Shown here: piece after piece, positions 1-5,390 of the stretch
Layout of the letters: each line of letters begins with the position of its first letter
How positions within the stretch are numbered: position 1 is the first letter of the stretch
Assembly (NCBI GenBank): GCA_029856625.1
Contig: JAHKLG010000103.1
Location: 1 to 5,390 of the forward strand
Direction: 5' to 3'
Length of the DNA stretch: 5,390 nucleotides
Source of the DNA: Candidatus Njordarchaeota archaeon
Lineage (GTDB): Archaea > Asgardarchaeota > Njordarchaeia > Njordarchaeales > Njordarchaeaceae
Position numbers and translations under genes: made by a program
The notes under the pieces: model-generated
Database searches by the model: none
What the model was told of the DNA's origin: nothing
Seen by the model: only the letters and a program-made list of their open reading frames with translations

Positions 1-1
1 A

Positions 2-571
2 CTAAGAGCTCATGGCGAACTTAGACATAAGATTGGTCCAGAGGGCGCATATGAATATGAGATCCTAGGTTATAACATGAGAATGAGCCATATAGAGGCT
101 GCTATAGCTTATTATCAGTTAAGGAGAATAAACGAGTTCATATCTTGTAGAAGAAAGCTAGCTAAAATGCTTAGTGACCTTCTTCGGGATATTCCTGGAA
201 TCGTCATACCAGAGGAACCACCATATGTCAAACACGTCTATTACATCTACTCGATTCTCATTGATGAGAAGACGATCGGTTGGACACGGGACGAGTTTGT
301 GAAGGCGTTAAACGCAGAAGGGATCGAGGCCAGAAAAGGTTATCATAAGCCTCTTCATCAACAACCATTATTCAAAATGATAAACGATCCCACTATAAAC
401 CACTTTGCAAAGATAAATAAGTATCCTAACTACGCGGAATTCAAGTTACCTAATGCTGAGAGAATAGCCAAATCAACTGTATGGCTCCCGATGCATCCCT
501 ATCTTACCGAGGAACAAATAGAATTGATAGCCAAAGCAATTCACAAACTTGTCCAATGGAGAAGAAAATAG
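2..571 (+). CDS. DegT/DnrJ/EryC1/StrS-type PLP aminotransferase, C-terminal part (5' end cut by window)
   Basis: The reading frame is open from base 2 to a TAG at 569-571 and gives 189 visible residues. The internal ATG at 77 is not the real start, because conserved family sequence continues upstream of it. Near the left edge the protein reads AHGELRHK, then LGYNMRMSHIEAAIA. This matches the R-x-HG and LGYNyRM-x-x-IqAAIg blocks that follow the PLP-binding lysine in this family. Further on are a histidine-rich GYHKPLHQQPLF stretch and a C-terminal LPMHPYLTEEQIELIAKAI block, both also typical. The catalytic Ser-His-x-x-Lys region should lie roughly 25-50 residues before the visible part, outside the window. 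Members usually aminate nucleotide-linked keto-sugars for surface glycans or protein glycosylation. Some act in cofactor or antibiotic pathways, so the substrate cannot be named here. About half of a normal ~370-residue protein is visible. The gene converges on the next one with a six-base gap. Confidence 0.9.
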   Translation, partial: LRAHGELRHKIGPEGAYEYEILGYNMRMSHIEAAIAYYQLRRINEFISCRRKLAKMLSDLLRDIPGIVIPEEPPYVKHVYYIYSILIDEKTIGWTRDEFVKALNAEGIEARKGYHKPLHQQPLFKMINDPTINHFAKINKYPNYAEFKLPNAERIAKSTVWLPMHPYLTEEQIELIAKAIHKLVQWRRK

Positions 572-577
572 GGAATA

Positions 578-991
578 TCAGACAATCCTCTTGCCAAATA
601 ACTTCTCATCGGCTCTACCAATCTTTGAGAAGAAAAGAGACAGCGCCTGCACAAGATCATCGACAAATATTAGATTTAGGCTAGATAGGTATGAATTCAG
701 AATCTCTAGTAATCTTTTTACATTTTCAAGATTTTTCATATCCTTTCTTTCTAAGATGGCAACAAAGATATAATCTCCTTTAATGTAATAAATAATATTA
801 TTCCGGGAAATGAAGAAACTCCTAGCTTTTCTCCTAGCTATAAGATTAAGAATCTTTGCAATTATCAATGATCCTTTCCACGCATTTTCCTCATCTTGAA
901 CAGTATTTATCGAAAGAGCATCTCCTTTGAAGACTATTCGTGCCTTCAGAGCAACATGGTCAAATATAAGCAGTTCTGAAAGACCCAACAT
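578..991 (-). CDS. Small protein of unknown function, possibly longin/profilin-like fold
   Basis: A 137-residue protein that I do not recognise. It starts at ATG (991-989); an in-frame TAA at 997-995, two codons upstream, limits how far it could extend. It ends at TGA (580-578), tail to tail with the aminotransferase gene. There is no signal peptide, clear membrane segment or cysteine motif. Read by eye, the order of secondary structure is strand (6-11), strand (16-22), helix (37-55), strand (58-63), strand (66-71), strand (73-81), helix (87-104), then a second helical stretch (109-122). The order β-β-α-β-β-β-α resembles longin or roadblock-like domains, which in archaea serve small GTPases and trafficking-like complexes. 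That is fold-level inference only, without sequence support. Its start codon lies inside an 11-bp inverted repeat, which suggests control at or near translation start. Coding status rests on ORF length, protein-like composition and snug packing. Confidence 0.65.
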   Translation of the reverse strand: MLGLSELLIFDHVALKARIVFKGDALSINTVQDEENAWKGSLIIAKILNLIARRKARSFFISRNNIIYYIKGDYIFVAILERKDMKNLENVKRLLEILNSYLSSLNLIFVDDLVQALSLFFSKIGRADEKLFGKRIV

Positions 992-1037
992 TTCTTAGCC
1001 CTAAGAAATGTCTTTTGTAAGAAAAGACATGACATTT
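988..1037. repeat. Nested, overlapping inverted repeats in the divergent intergenic region
   Basis: Three exact inverted repeats share sequence here. The first pairs 988-998 (ACATTTCTTAG) with 1001-1011 (CTAAGAAATGT), 11 bp with a 2-base centre, making a perfect 24-bp palindrome. The second pairs 1008-1016 (ATGTCTTTT) with 1022-1030 (AAAAGACAT), 9 bp with a 5-base loop. The third pairs 1006-1012 (AAATGTC) with 1031-1037 (GACATTT), 7 bp. They overlap at 1006-1011, so only one can form at a time in a single strand. TAAGAAA also recurs directly at 1002-1008 and 1018-1024. The first repeat contains the start codon (989-991) of the minus-strand small gene. As DNA this could be an operator between divergent promoters. 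As RNA in the leader of the small gene it could be two competing hairpins, one of which hides the start codon. The repeats are seen directly; the function is inferred. Confidence 0.75.
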
Positions 1038-1047
1038 ATTACTAGTC

Positions 1048-1058
1048 TATTTTTTAAG
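1048..1058. promoter_or_regulatory. Candidate TATA box region between divergent genes
   Basis: The gap between the divergent unknown gene (start 991, -) and the archaemetzincin gene (+) has an AT-only core at 1048-1058. It reads CTTAAAAAATA on the minus strand and TATTTTTTAAG on the plus strand. In archaea the TATA element sits about 25-30 bases before the transcription start. On the minus strand this would put the start near 1026, leaving a leader of about 35 bases that contains most of the inverted repeats. On the plus strand it would put the start near 1078-1082, close to the archaemetzincin start candidates. Another weak plus-strand candidate is CATTTATTA at 1033-1041. No purine-rich BRE next to it is convincing, so this is a position-based guess. 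Confidence 0.3.
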
Positions 1059-1103
1059 TAGCAACAAATTATCTAAGTGATACGAGCAATGGGGGATTTT
1101 TTG

Positions 1104-1628
1104 ATGAAAAAACCACCTATAATAAGGTTACTTGTCCATAAGAAGATTGATGATGAAACTATTCGCTTAGCAAGGAAAGTTATCTTAGAGACCTTTACTG
1201 GTATCAAGAAGGTTGAACACAGTGTTCTTCCAGATATATCTTCGGCATTTAATCCTCTTAGAGAGCAATATAATGCTGAAAGAATTCTTGACACATTAGT
1301 GCTTCGAGTACCACCAATTTTTCTCGCTCTGATTCCTTATGACTTATTTGTGCCTAATTTAAACTTCGTGTTTGGTGTAGCATTGCCGTTAAGAGGGTGT
1401 GTTATCTCTACTTATCGTCTTAAATTATATGCATCCAGAGACCTTTACCAGAAAAGACTTTTAAAAACAATCCGCCACGAGTTAGGCCATGTATTCGGAC
1501 TACAACACTGCTCCCAAAAATGCGTAATGCGTTTTGCTAATAGCCTTTACGAGCTCGATATAAAGCCTCCTAACTTTTGCCCCCATTGTTATAAAATCCT
1601 GCTTAACCTTGGAGTTATAGAAGGCTAG
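1104..1628 (+). CDS. amzA: Archaemetzincin, metzincin-type zinc peptidase (AmzA)
   Basis: A 174-residue archaemetzincin of about normal length for archaeal members. The segment H125-ELGH-VFGLQH-C136 holds the HExxHxxGxxH zinc site: H125, H129 and H135 bind the catalytic zinc and E126 is the general base. C136, C140, C159 and C162 (HC-SQK-C-VM then F-CPHC) form the family's second, structural zinc site. M142 is the Met-turn residue. The preceding FVPNLNFVFG and VISTYRL blocks are also typical of the family. It is a soluble protein with no signal peptide. The physiological substrate is not established for archaeal members, and characterised ones show little activity on general substrates. The start is uncertain. 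ATG 1104 follows GGGGG (1091-1095) at good spacing and gives a natural N-terminus. ATG 1089 has GTGAT (1077-1081) upstream, and GTG 1077 is the outer limit because TAA precedes it directly. Its stop codon overlaps that of the convergent unknown gene. Confidence 0.93.
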   Translation: MKKPPIIRLLVHKKIDDETIRLARKVILETFTGIKKVEHSVLPDISSAFNPLREQYNAERILDTLVLRVPPIFLALIPYDLFVPNLNFVFGVALPLRGCVISTYRLKLYASRDLYQKRLLKTIRHELGHVFGLQHCSQKCVMRFANSLYELDIKPPNFCPHCYKILLNLGVIEG

Positions 1629-2092
1629 CAATCACAGTCATTAATGGTTAGCGCCAAGTTTCTAAAAGCCAGAATAAATTCTTTAGGTAAGAATTTCCTC
1701 AGATATATAACTGCAACAAATGCTTGGCTAGTCTCTATTTTTTCGGATTTTTTATTCCCTATTGCCGAGAACAAAAAATTATGGAATTCAGAGAATACAG
1801 ATTTATATTTTCTTAGTCTAGCTAGCAAGGACTGTGGCATCCCTCGAATAGTGTAGGTTTTTATCTTTCCAATTATTCCTATCCTAGAACCATAAATTAC
1901 AAAAAAGGAGTTATAGAAGCGATCACTTCCTGAGGGTTTCACGGGTTTTAATAATATCCTCTCCTCTCCGAGAATATCAAGGACTAGGGGAGAATTCATA
2001 TATGCTAGAATCTCCTCTAGAAAAATTTTTAAATTGGTAACTAAGGGATCGGCCACGAATCTAAATTCTCCTTCCTTCATCAATAACACCAT
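1625..2092 (-). CDS. Hypothetical protein downstream of the CLC genes
   Basis: A 155-residue protein that I do not recognise. It starts at ATG 2092-2090, with an in-frame TAG 15 bases upstream. An internal ATG at codon 5 (2080-2078) is a fair alternative, since GGTG lies six bases before it while the outer ATG has no visible ribosome binding site. It ends at TAG (1627-1625), and CTAG at 1625-1628 supplies the stop codons of both this gene and the convergent archaemetzincin gene. Residues 18-31 look helical, 34-50 strand-rich, 62-82 a β-hairpin (FFVIYGSR-IGIIGKIKTYTI), 87-109 a basic helix, and 123-131 a hydrophobic strand. There is no convincing membrane segment or signal peptide. The last residues are DCDC, the only cysteines in the protein. 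The gene lies 22 bases after the complete CLC gene on the same strand, so co-transcription is likely. A role with the channels is only suggested by position. Confidence 0.65.
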   Translation of the reverse strand: MVLLMKEGEFRFVADPLVTNLKIFLEEILAYMNSPLVLDILGEERILLKPVKPSGSDRFYNSFFVIYGSRIGIIGKIKTYTIRGMPQSLLARLRKYKSVFSEFHNFLFSAIGNKKSEKIETSQAFVAVIYLRKFLPKEFILAFRNLALTINDCDC

Positions 2093-2114
2093 AATATCTA
2101 GGAGCTACTTACTA

Positions 2115-3857
2115 CTAAAAGCGAATGTGAAGGATTTCATAGATCCTTATGATATCTTCCTCTGCTAGAATACCCAGGAATTTATCATCATTTCCTCGCG
2201 AAACAACTATAGCGAAATCCTTATTGTTGTTAAGCATTTTTTCTAAGGCTTCCCATAGATTCTCATCTGGATATACTCGCACAAAGTTTTTATCCATGAC
2301 CTCACACACTTTAGTGGTAGCTCTTTTCTCTATAGGCACTTTCTCGACGTCATCAATCGAAATTACCCCAACTATATTAGAATTCTCTACAACAGGATAG
2401 TGCCTGAATCCATGTTTTATAAAAATCTTCTCGACCTCCGTAAGGGTAGTGTTAGGTGATACTGTAATAACTTCTTCTGCAGATTTCATAGCAGTTTCAA
2501 CAGGCACACGAGCTAGCTCTGGAATACGCCAGCCTATCTTAACACCGTCTCTCATAAGAGCCACGCGATATAGACCTAGTGGGGACATGAAGAAGTGAGC
2601 AGTTATGCTACTAGTAGCTACTCCTATCATTAGTGGTAATACCATGGCTGGCTCTCCCGTTACTTCTCCAACGATCACAATCGCTGTGAGGGGGATCCCT
2701 ATTGATGATCCTAGAAATGAGGCCATTCCAACTAATATGTAGGGGATTATAGATGATATTTCAAAAGAAAACACTTGAGAGAGAAAGAGAGCAAAAGACG
2801 CTCCTATAAATCCACCTATGAATATAGCAGGTGCAAGATTCCCCCCAGCACCTCCACTACCTAACGTTAGAGAGGTAGCTATAATTTTAAATAAACCGAT
2901 TAAAAAAGCAATTCCAGCTGCTATTTCAATATATGATGAAGCAACCTGTTGTAAGCTGTGATATTGCATTCCTAAAACTTCTGGTCTCCAAAGGCCAATT
3001 AATCCTACAAGTAACCCTCCAATTGCTGGTTTAATGAATTCTGGAACCTTTATTTTTTCAAAATACTCCTTAATTATGAAAAAGAACCGCACCCATAGGC
3101 CCGCTAGTATGCCAGAGAAAAGACCTAATATCGCAAATAAAAGGTATTCGATTGGATTCTGGATTAATCCCACAGGAGGAAGTCTCACAGTTACTTCTGG
3201 TCCTAATAAGAAGTAAGTAACTATTGTACTTGTAAAGCATGCGAGTGTTATAGGAATAAGCTGGGGGACAGTTAGTTCTCCAAAAAAGAGCTCAATACCA
3301 AACATAAGACCTCCAAGTGGGGCATTAAATGTAGCGCTTATGCCAGCCGCTAATCCCGCTATGATGAGTAAAATTTTGTCTTGTCCCTTTATTTTAACTA
3401 TACGTGCTAGTTCGCATCCGACTCCAGCTCCCACGACAGCTGATGGGGCTTCTCTTCCAGCACTCCCTCCACTTCCCATGGTAATCGCTGCTCCAACGAG
3501 TCCTATAGGGATATCACTTAATGATAATATACCCATCCGCGACTGAAGAGACTTTATAATACCAGAGACCTCAATGTTATCATGCTTAATTTTTAACGCT
3601 GAAAATATGCCTCCAACGATTAATCCTCCTATAGCTGGTAGGAATATTATTGCATAATCACCTAAGTAGTTCTCTAGAAACCCTCCAAGCACATCAAAAA
3701 ACACGTTATGCGATACTTCAATTAGAATTCTAAACATCACTATTATTAATCCCGTTAATGCACCCACAATAATTGATAGAAAATTCAAGAAAACTGGCCT
3801 TTTGTAATATCTTAAAACATATGAAATTTTCTTTATTAATGGTCTAATTCTTGGCAT
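2115..3857 (-). CDS. CLC-family chloride channel/antiporter with C-terminal CBS pair (complete, 'CLC-B')
   Basis: A complete 580-residue CLC protein: an intramembrane anion channel or anion/proton exchanger that acts as a dimer. Hydrophobic helices run from about residue 20 to 425, then two CBS domains (about 455-507 and 516-576). CBS pairs usually sense adenine nucleotides or regulate gating. The motif GSGGSAGREAP carries the gating glutamate E136; the family norm is GREGP. The first anion motif is VSGII (97-101) instead of GSGIP. The third is GNLAP (339-343) instead of GxFxP. The central tyrosine is probably Y430 (SPLGLYRVAL). After E189 in MFGIEL, L190 takes the place of the inner proton glutamate of exchangers such as E. 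coli ClcA (E203), so coupling to protons is doubtful. The start ATG follows AGGTGGT (3870-3864) at six bases. Three in-frame stops in a row (TAG TAG TAA, 2117-2109) end it. It lies between a second CLC gene and an unknown gene on the same strand. Confidence 0.95.
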   Translation of the reverse strand: MPRIRPLIKKISYVLRYYKRPVFLNFLSIIVGALTGLIIVMFRILIEVSHNVFFDVLGGFLENYLGDYAIIFLPAIGGLIVGGIFSALKIKHDNIEVSGIIKSLQSRMGILSLSDIPIGLVGAAITMGSGGSAGREAPSAVVGAGVGCELARIVKIKGQDKILLIIAGLAAGISATFNAPLGGLMFGIELFFGELTVPQLIPITLACFTSTIVTYFLLGPEVTVRLPPVGLIQNPIEYLLFAILGLFSGILAGLWVRFFFIIKEYFEKIKVPEFIKPAIGGLLVGLIGLWRPEVLGMQYHSLQQVASSYIEIAAGIAFLIGLFKIIATSLTLGSGGAGGNLAPAIFIGGFIGASFALFLSQVFSFEISSIIPYILVGMASFLGSSIGIPLTAIVIVGEVTGEPAMVLPLMIGVATSSITAHFFMSPLGLYRVALMRDGVKIGWRIPELARVPVETAMKSAEEVITVSPNTTLTEVEKIFIKHGFRHYPVVENSNIVGVISIDDVEKVPIEKRATTKVCEVMDKNFVRVYPDENLWEALEKMLNNNKDFAIVVSRGNDDKFLGILAEEDIIRIYEILHIRF

Positions 3858-3863
3858 CCCCTG

Positions 3864-3870
3864 ACCACCT
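3864..3870 (-). promoter_or_regulatory. Ribosome binding site of the complete CLC gene
   Basis: On the minus strand AGGTGGT lies six bases before the ATG at 3857. It matches the archaeal 16S anti-Shine-Dalgarno complement (GGAGGTGAT) over most of its length. It is the clearest ribosome binding site in the window and fixes the start of this gene. The other complete minus-strand genes lack one this good, so translation of this CLC may start independently of the upstream gene. Confidence 0.7.
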
Positions 3871-3900
3871 TAGTATCCTTACTGAGCAAAATCTTTCTGA

Positions 3901-3930
3901 GGTCCATGAAGACTAAGGATATCATGGGCC
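3901..3930 (-). repeat. Imperfect stem-loop in the gap between the two CLC genes
   Basis: On the minus strand GGCCCATGA (3930-3922) pairs with TCATGGACC (3909-3901) around a 12-base loop. Eight of nine positions are complementary, with one C·A mismatch. It starts three bases after the stop of the upstream CLC gene. It could be a processing or mRNA-stability element between the two cistrons, or it could be chance. It is not followed by a T-run on the minus strand, so it does not look like a terminator. Just upstream, overlapping the end of the upstream gene, GTATAAATGG (3938-3929) resembles a TATA box and could give the downstream CLC its own promoter. Confidence 0.35.
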
Positions 3931-3932
3931 AT

Positions 3933-5390
3933 TTATACAGCTTTATAGTATAGTGCTTTGATTATATCTTCATAGGCTATACATCCGATTATTTCTCTTT
4001 TCTCCCCATAATTAATCACTGGAAGCCTAAATATCCTCTTTTCAATCATCAGCGATATTGCTTTCTTGATAGGATCCTTCGGTAATACATAAGTTCGATC
4101 ACGCTTGGTTACATCTCTTACTCGTAATTTGTCCATTTTTTCAGTAGGAATATTCATCAGATCATAGACTGATAAGAGACCTATATACTCTCCTTTACCA
4201 TTAATTACTGGCACCGCTACTTGGTTGATCTTTGCAATAAATTGTTTAGCTTGAATGACTAACATATCTTCTGGTATAACCTGAAAATCTGGAGTCATAA
4301 CATCTTCTACTTTTATCTTCTCTAATACCGAACTAATTAACTCGGGCAGATGAATAGGTGATTCCTCTCTATACTCTAGCTGATTTTCGTATATAGATGC
4401 ATCGCCAGAAATTAAATAGGAAATTGTCGAAGCTAGAATTGCTGGGGCTAAAATATTGTAATCACCAGTCATCTCCGCTACCATAATAATGGAAGTTAAA
4501 GGGACCTTAGCAGCTCCAGCAAAGAAGCAAGACATCCCAATAATTACAAATACTCCGGGATCACTGATAATTCCTGGCATAAGTAAAGCTACTAAATGAC
4601 CAAAGACCCCTCCAATCATTGCTCCTATTACGATTGATGGCGCAAAAACACCACCACTACCTCCTGACCCGATAGTAAATGCTGTTGCTAAAATTTTCGC
4701 AAATATCAGAATAAACATAATTTCAACCGCTAGTTCGCCATATATTGCTAGTTGTACCCATCCATAGCCCGTAGACAAAACTTGAGGAAAAAAGATGGCC
4801 ATTAAGCCAACTATTAACCCACCGATTGCTGGTTTGTAGTAATCAGGAATCCTAAGACCCTTAAAACCATCTCTCACAATGTAGAATATCCTTACGTATA
4901 TTCGGGCAAACAGCCCAGCTACTAATCCTAGAAGTGCAAAGAGAGGAAGTTCGATTGGAGAAAATGTGTAAAGAGGGGCTTTAAAAATTGGTTGCCATCC
5001 AACAACACTGCAGAAGATAGCGTATCCTATAAAAGAGGCAATAAGAGCAGGAATAAAAACTTCAACTTCATAATCTTTTTTATACGGTACCTCCACACCG
5101 AATAATGCGCCACCCACAGGAGATTTGAATATACTGCCTACGCCAGCAGCTGCTGCTGCCATCACAAGTATTTCGCGTTCACGTTCTGAAAATTTTAATT
5201 TTTCCGCCAAGAATGAGACGATACTAGCTGTTATTTGAGCTATTGGTCCTTCGCGCCCCGCAGATCCTCCAGAACCTATTGTCGCCGCAGAAGCAAACAA
5301 TTTTGTGAATGCCACCCTTCCTCTTATCCCTCCTCCAAATTCGTGAACAGCCTTTATAACTGCATCAGTTCCGTGGCCTTCTGCTTCGGG
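3933..5390 (-). CDS. CLC-family chloride channel/antiporter with C-terminal CBS pair ('CLC-A', N-terminus cut by window)
   Basis: The frame is open from the right edge of the window to TAA (3935-3933) and gives 485 visible residues. A GTG at 5315 could be mistaken for a start. However, clear CLC sequence (PEAEGHGTDAVIKAV) precedes it, so the gene runs off the window and lacks about its first 90 residues. The first anion motif is GHGTD (visible 5-9), related to the GHGVP form seen in many prokaryotic CBS-bearing CLCs. GREGP carries the gating glutamate E47. The third motif is GVFAP (visible 247-251), and the central tyrosine is probably Y334 (ASIYENQL). In LFGVEVP, V101 stands where proton-coupled exchangers have the inner glutamate. 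Two CBS domains follow (visible about 361-415 and 425-480), with a typical VEDVMTPDF entry. This is the more canonical of the two CLC proteins. It is the upstream partner of the complete CLC gene, with a 75-base gap. Confidence 0.95.
   Translation of the reverse strand, partial: PEAEGHGTDAVIKAVHEFGGGIRGRVAFTKLFASAATIGSGGSAGREGPIAQITASIVSFLAEKLKFSEREREILVMAAAAAGVGSIFKSPVGGALFGVEVPYKKDYEVEVFIPALIASFIGYAIFCSVVGWQPIFKAPLYTFSPIELPLFALLGLVAGLFARIYVRIFYIVRDGFKGLRIPDYYKPAIGGLIVGLMAIFFPQVLSTGYGWVQLAIYGELAVEIMFILIFAKILATAFTIGSGGSGGVFAPSIVIGAMIGGVFGHLVALLMPGIISDPGVFVIIGMSCFFAGAAKVPLTSIIMVAEMTGDYNILAPAILASTISYLISGDASIYENQLEYREESPIHLPELISSVLEKIKVEDVMTPDFQVIPEDMLVIQAKQFIAKINQVAVPVINGKGEYIGLLSVYDLMNIPTEKMDKLRVRDVTKRDRTYVLPKDPIKKAISLMIEKRIFRLPVINYGEKREIIGCIAYEDIIKALYYKAV

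Noticed and set aside
77..571. Complete small gene starting at ATG 77
   Set aside because: Conserved aminotransferase sequence (AHGELRHK, then LGYN) continues in frame upstream to base 2, so this ATG is internal and the gene is cut by the window edge.
481..773. Plus-strand open frames over the end of the aminotransferase and the small minus gene
   Set aside because: Their proteins have low-complexity, shadow-like composition, they overlap better-supported genes, and they have no ribosome binding site.
1073..1294. 73-codon minus-strand frame opposite the archaemetzincin
   Set aside because: The archaemetzincin assignment on the other strand is firm, so this is its shadow.
1738..1757. T-rich runs as an archaeal terminator for the archaemetzincin gene
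   Set aside because: They lie over 100 bases inside the convergent gene and match coding constraint on lysine and phenylalanine codons there. They could end transcription, but nothing distinguishes them from background.
1644..1856. 70-codon plus-strand frame opposite the 155-codon unknown gene
   Set aside because: It is antisense to a longer, better-packed frame and has no recognisable content.
5313..5315. GTG as the start of the upstream CLC gene
   Set aside because: The frame continues to the window end with clear CLC sequence including the GHGTD motif, so the real start lies outside the window.
2115..5390. Frameshifted or fused single CLC gene
   Set aside because: Each frame has its own gating motif, GxxxP motif, central tyrosine and CBS pair, and the second has a clear ribosome binding site. 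They are two full genes.
1..5390. CRISPR array, tRNA, insertion sequence or toxin-antitoxin pair
   Set aside because: I saw no regularly spaced repeats, cloverleaf, transposase motif, or terminal repeats with target duplication. The small genes do not resemble known toxin or antitoxin families.

Overview
The window looks archaeal, probably from a thermophile of the Thermoproteota or a related deep lineage. The evidence is an archaeal-type archaemetzincin, heavy use of AGA/AGG arginine and ATA isoleucine codons, AT-rich TATA-like boxes in front of genes, and tight packing with convergent genes that touch or share stop codons. This placement is inferred from style and gene content. There is no rRNA or other marker to fix the lineage.

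Layout from left to right. The 3' part of a DegT/DnrJ/EryC1-type PLP aminotransferase gene (+), truncated by the left edge, ends at 571. Six bases later a convergent small gene of unknown function (578-991, -) ends. The region between its start and the next gene is divergent and holds a compact nest of inverted repeats (988-1037) that touches the start codon of the small gene. An archaemetzincin gene (1104-1628, +) follows, with the full zinc-binding signature. Its stop codon overlaps that of a second unknown gene (1625-2092, -). The right 60% is two consecutive minus-strand CLC-family chloride channel/transporter genes, each with a C-terminal pair of CBS domains. One is complete (2115-3857). 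The other is upstream and cut by the right edge (3933-5390).

The two CLC genes and the 155-codon unknown gene lie in the same direction with gaps of 74 and 22 bases. They could form one transcription unit read right to left: CLC-A, then CLC-B, then the unknown. The two CLC proteins are diverged paralogues with different anion-pathway motifs, so they may have different ion selectivity, form distinct dimers, or form a heterodimer. The archaemetzincin and aminotransferase show no obvious functional tie to them.

I found no CRISPR array, tRNA, rRNA, insertion sequence or defence-type gene. The points most worth a second look are the overlapping hairpins at 988-1037, the diverged pore motifs of the complete CLC, and the two unrecognised small proteins on either side of the archaemetzincin.
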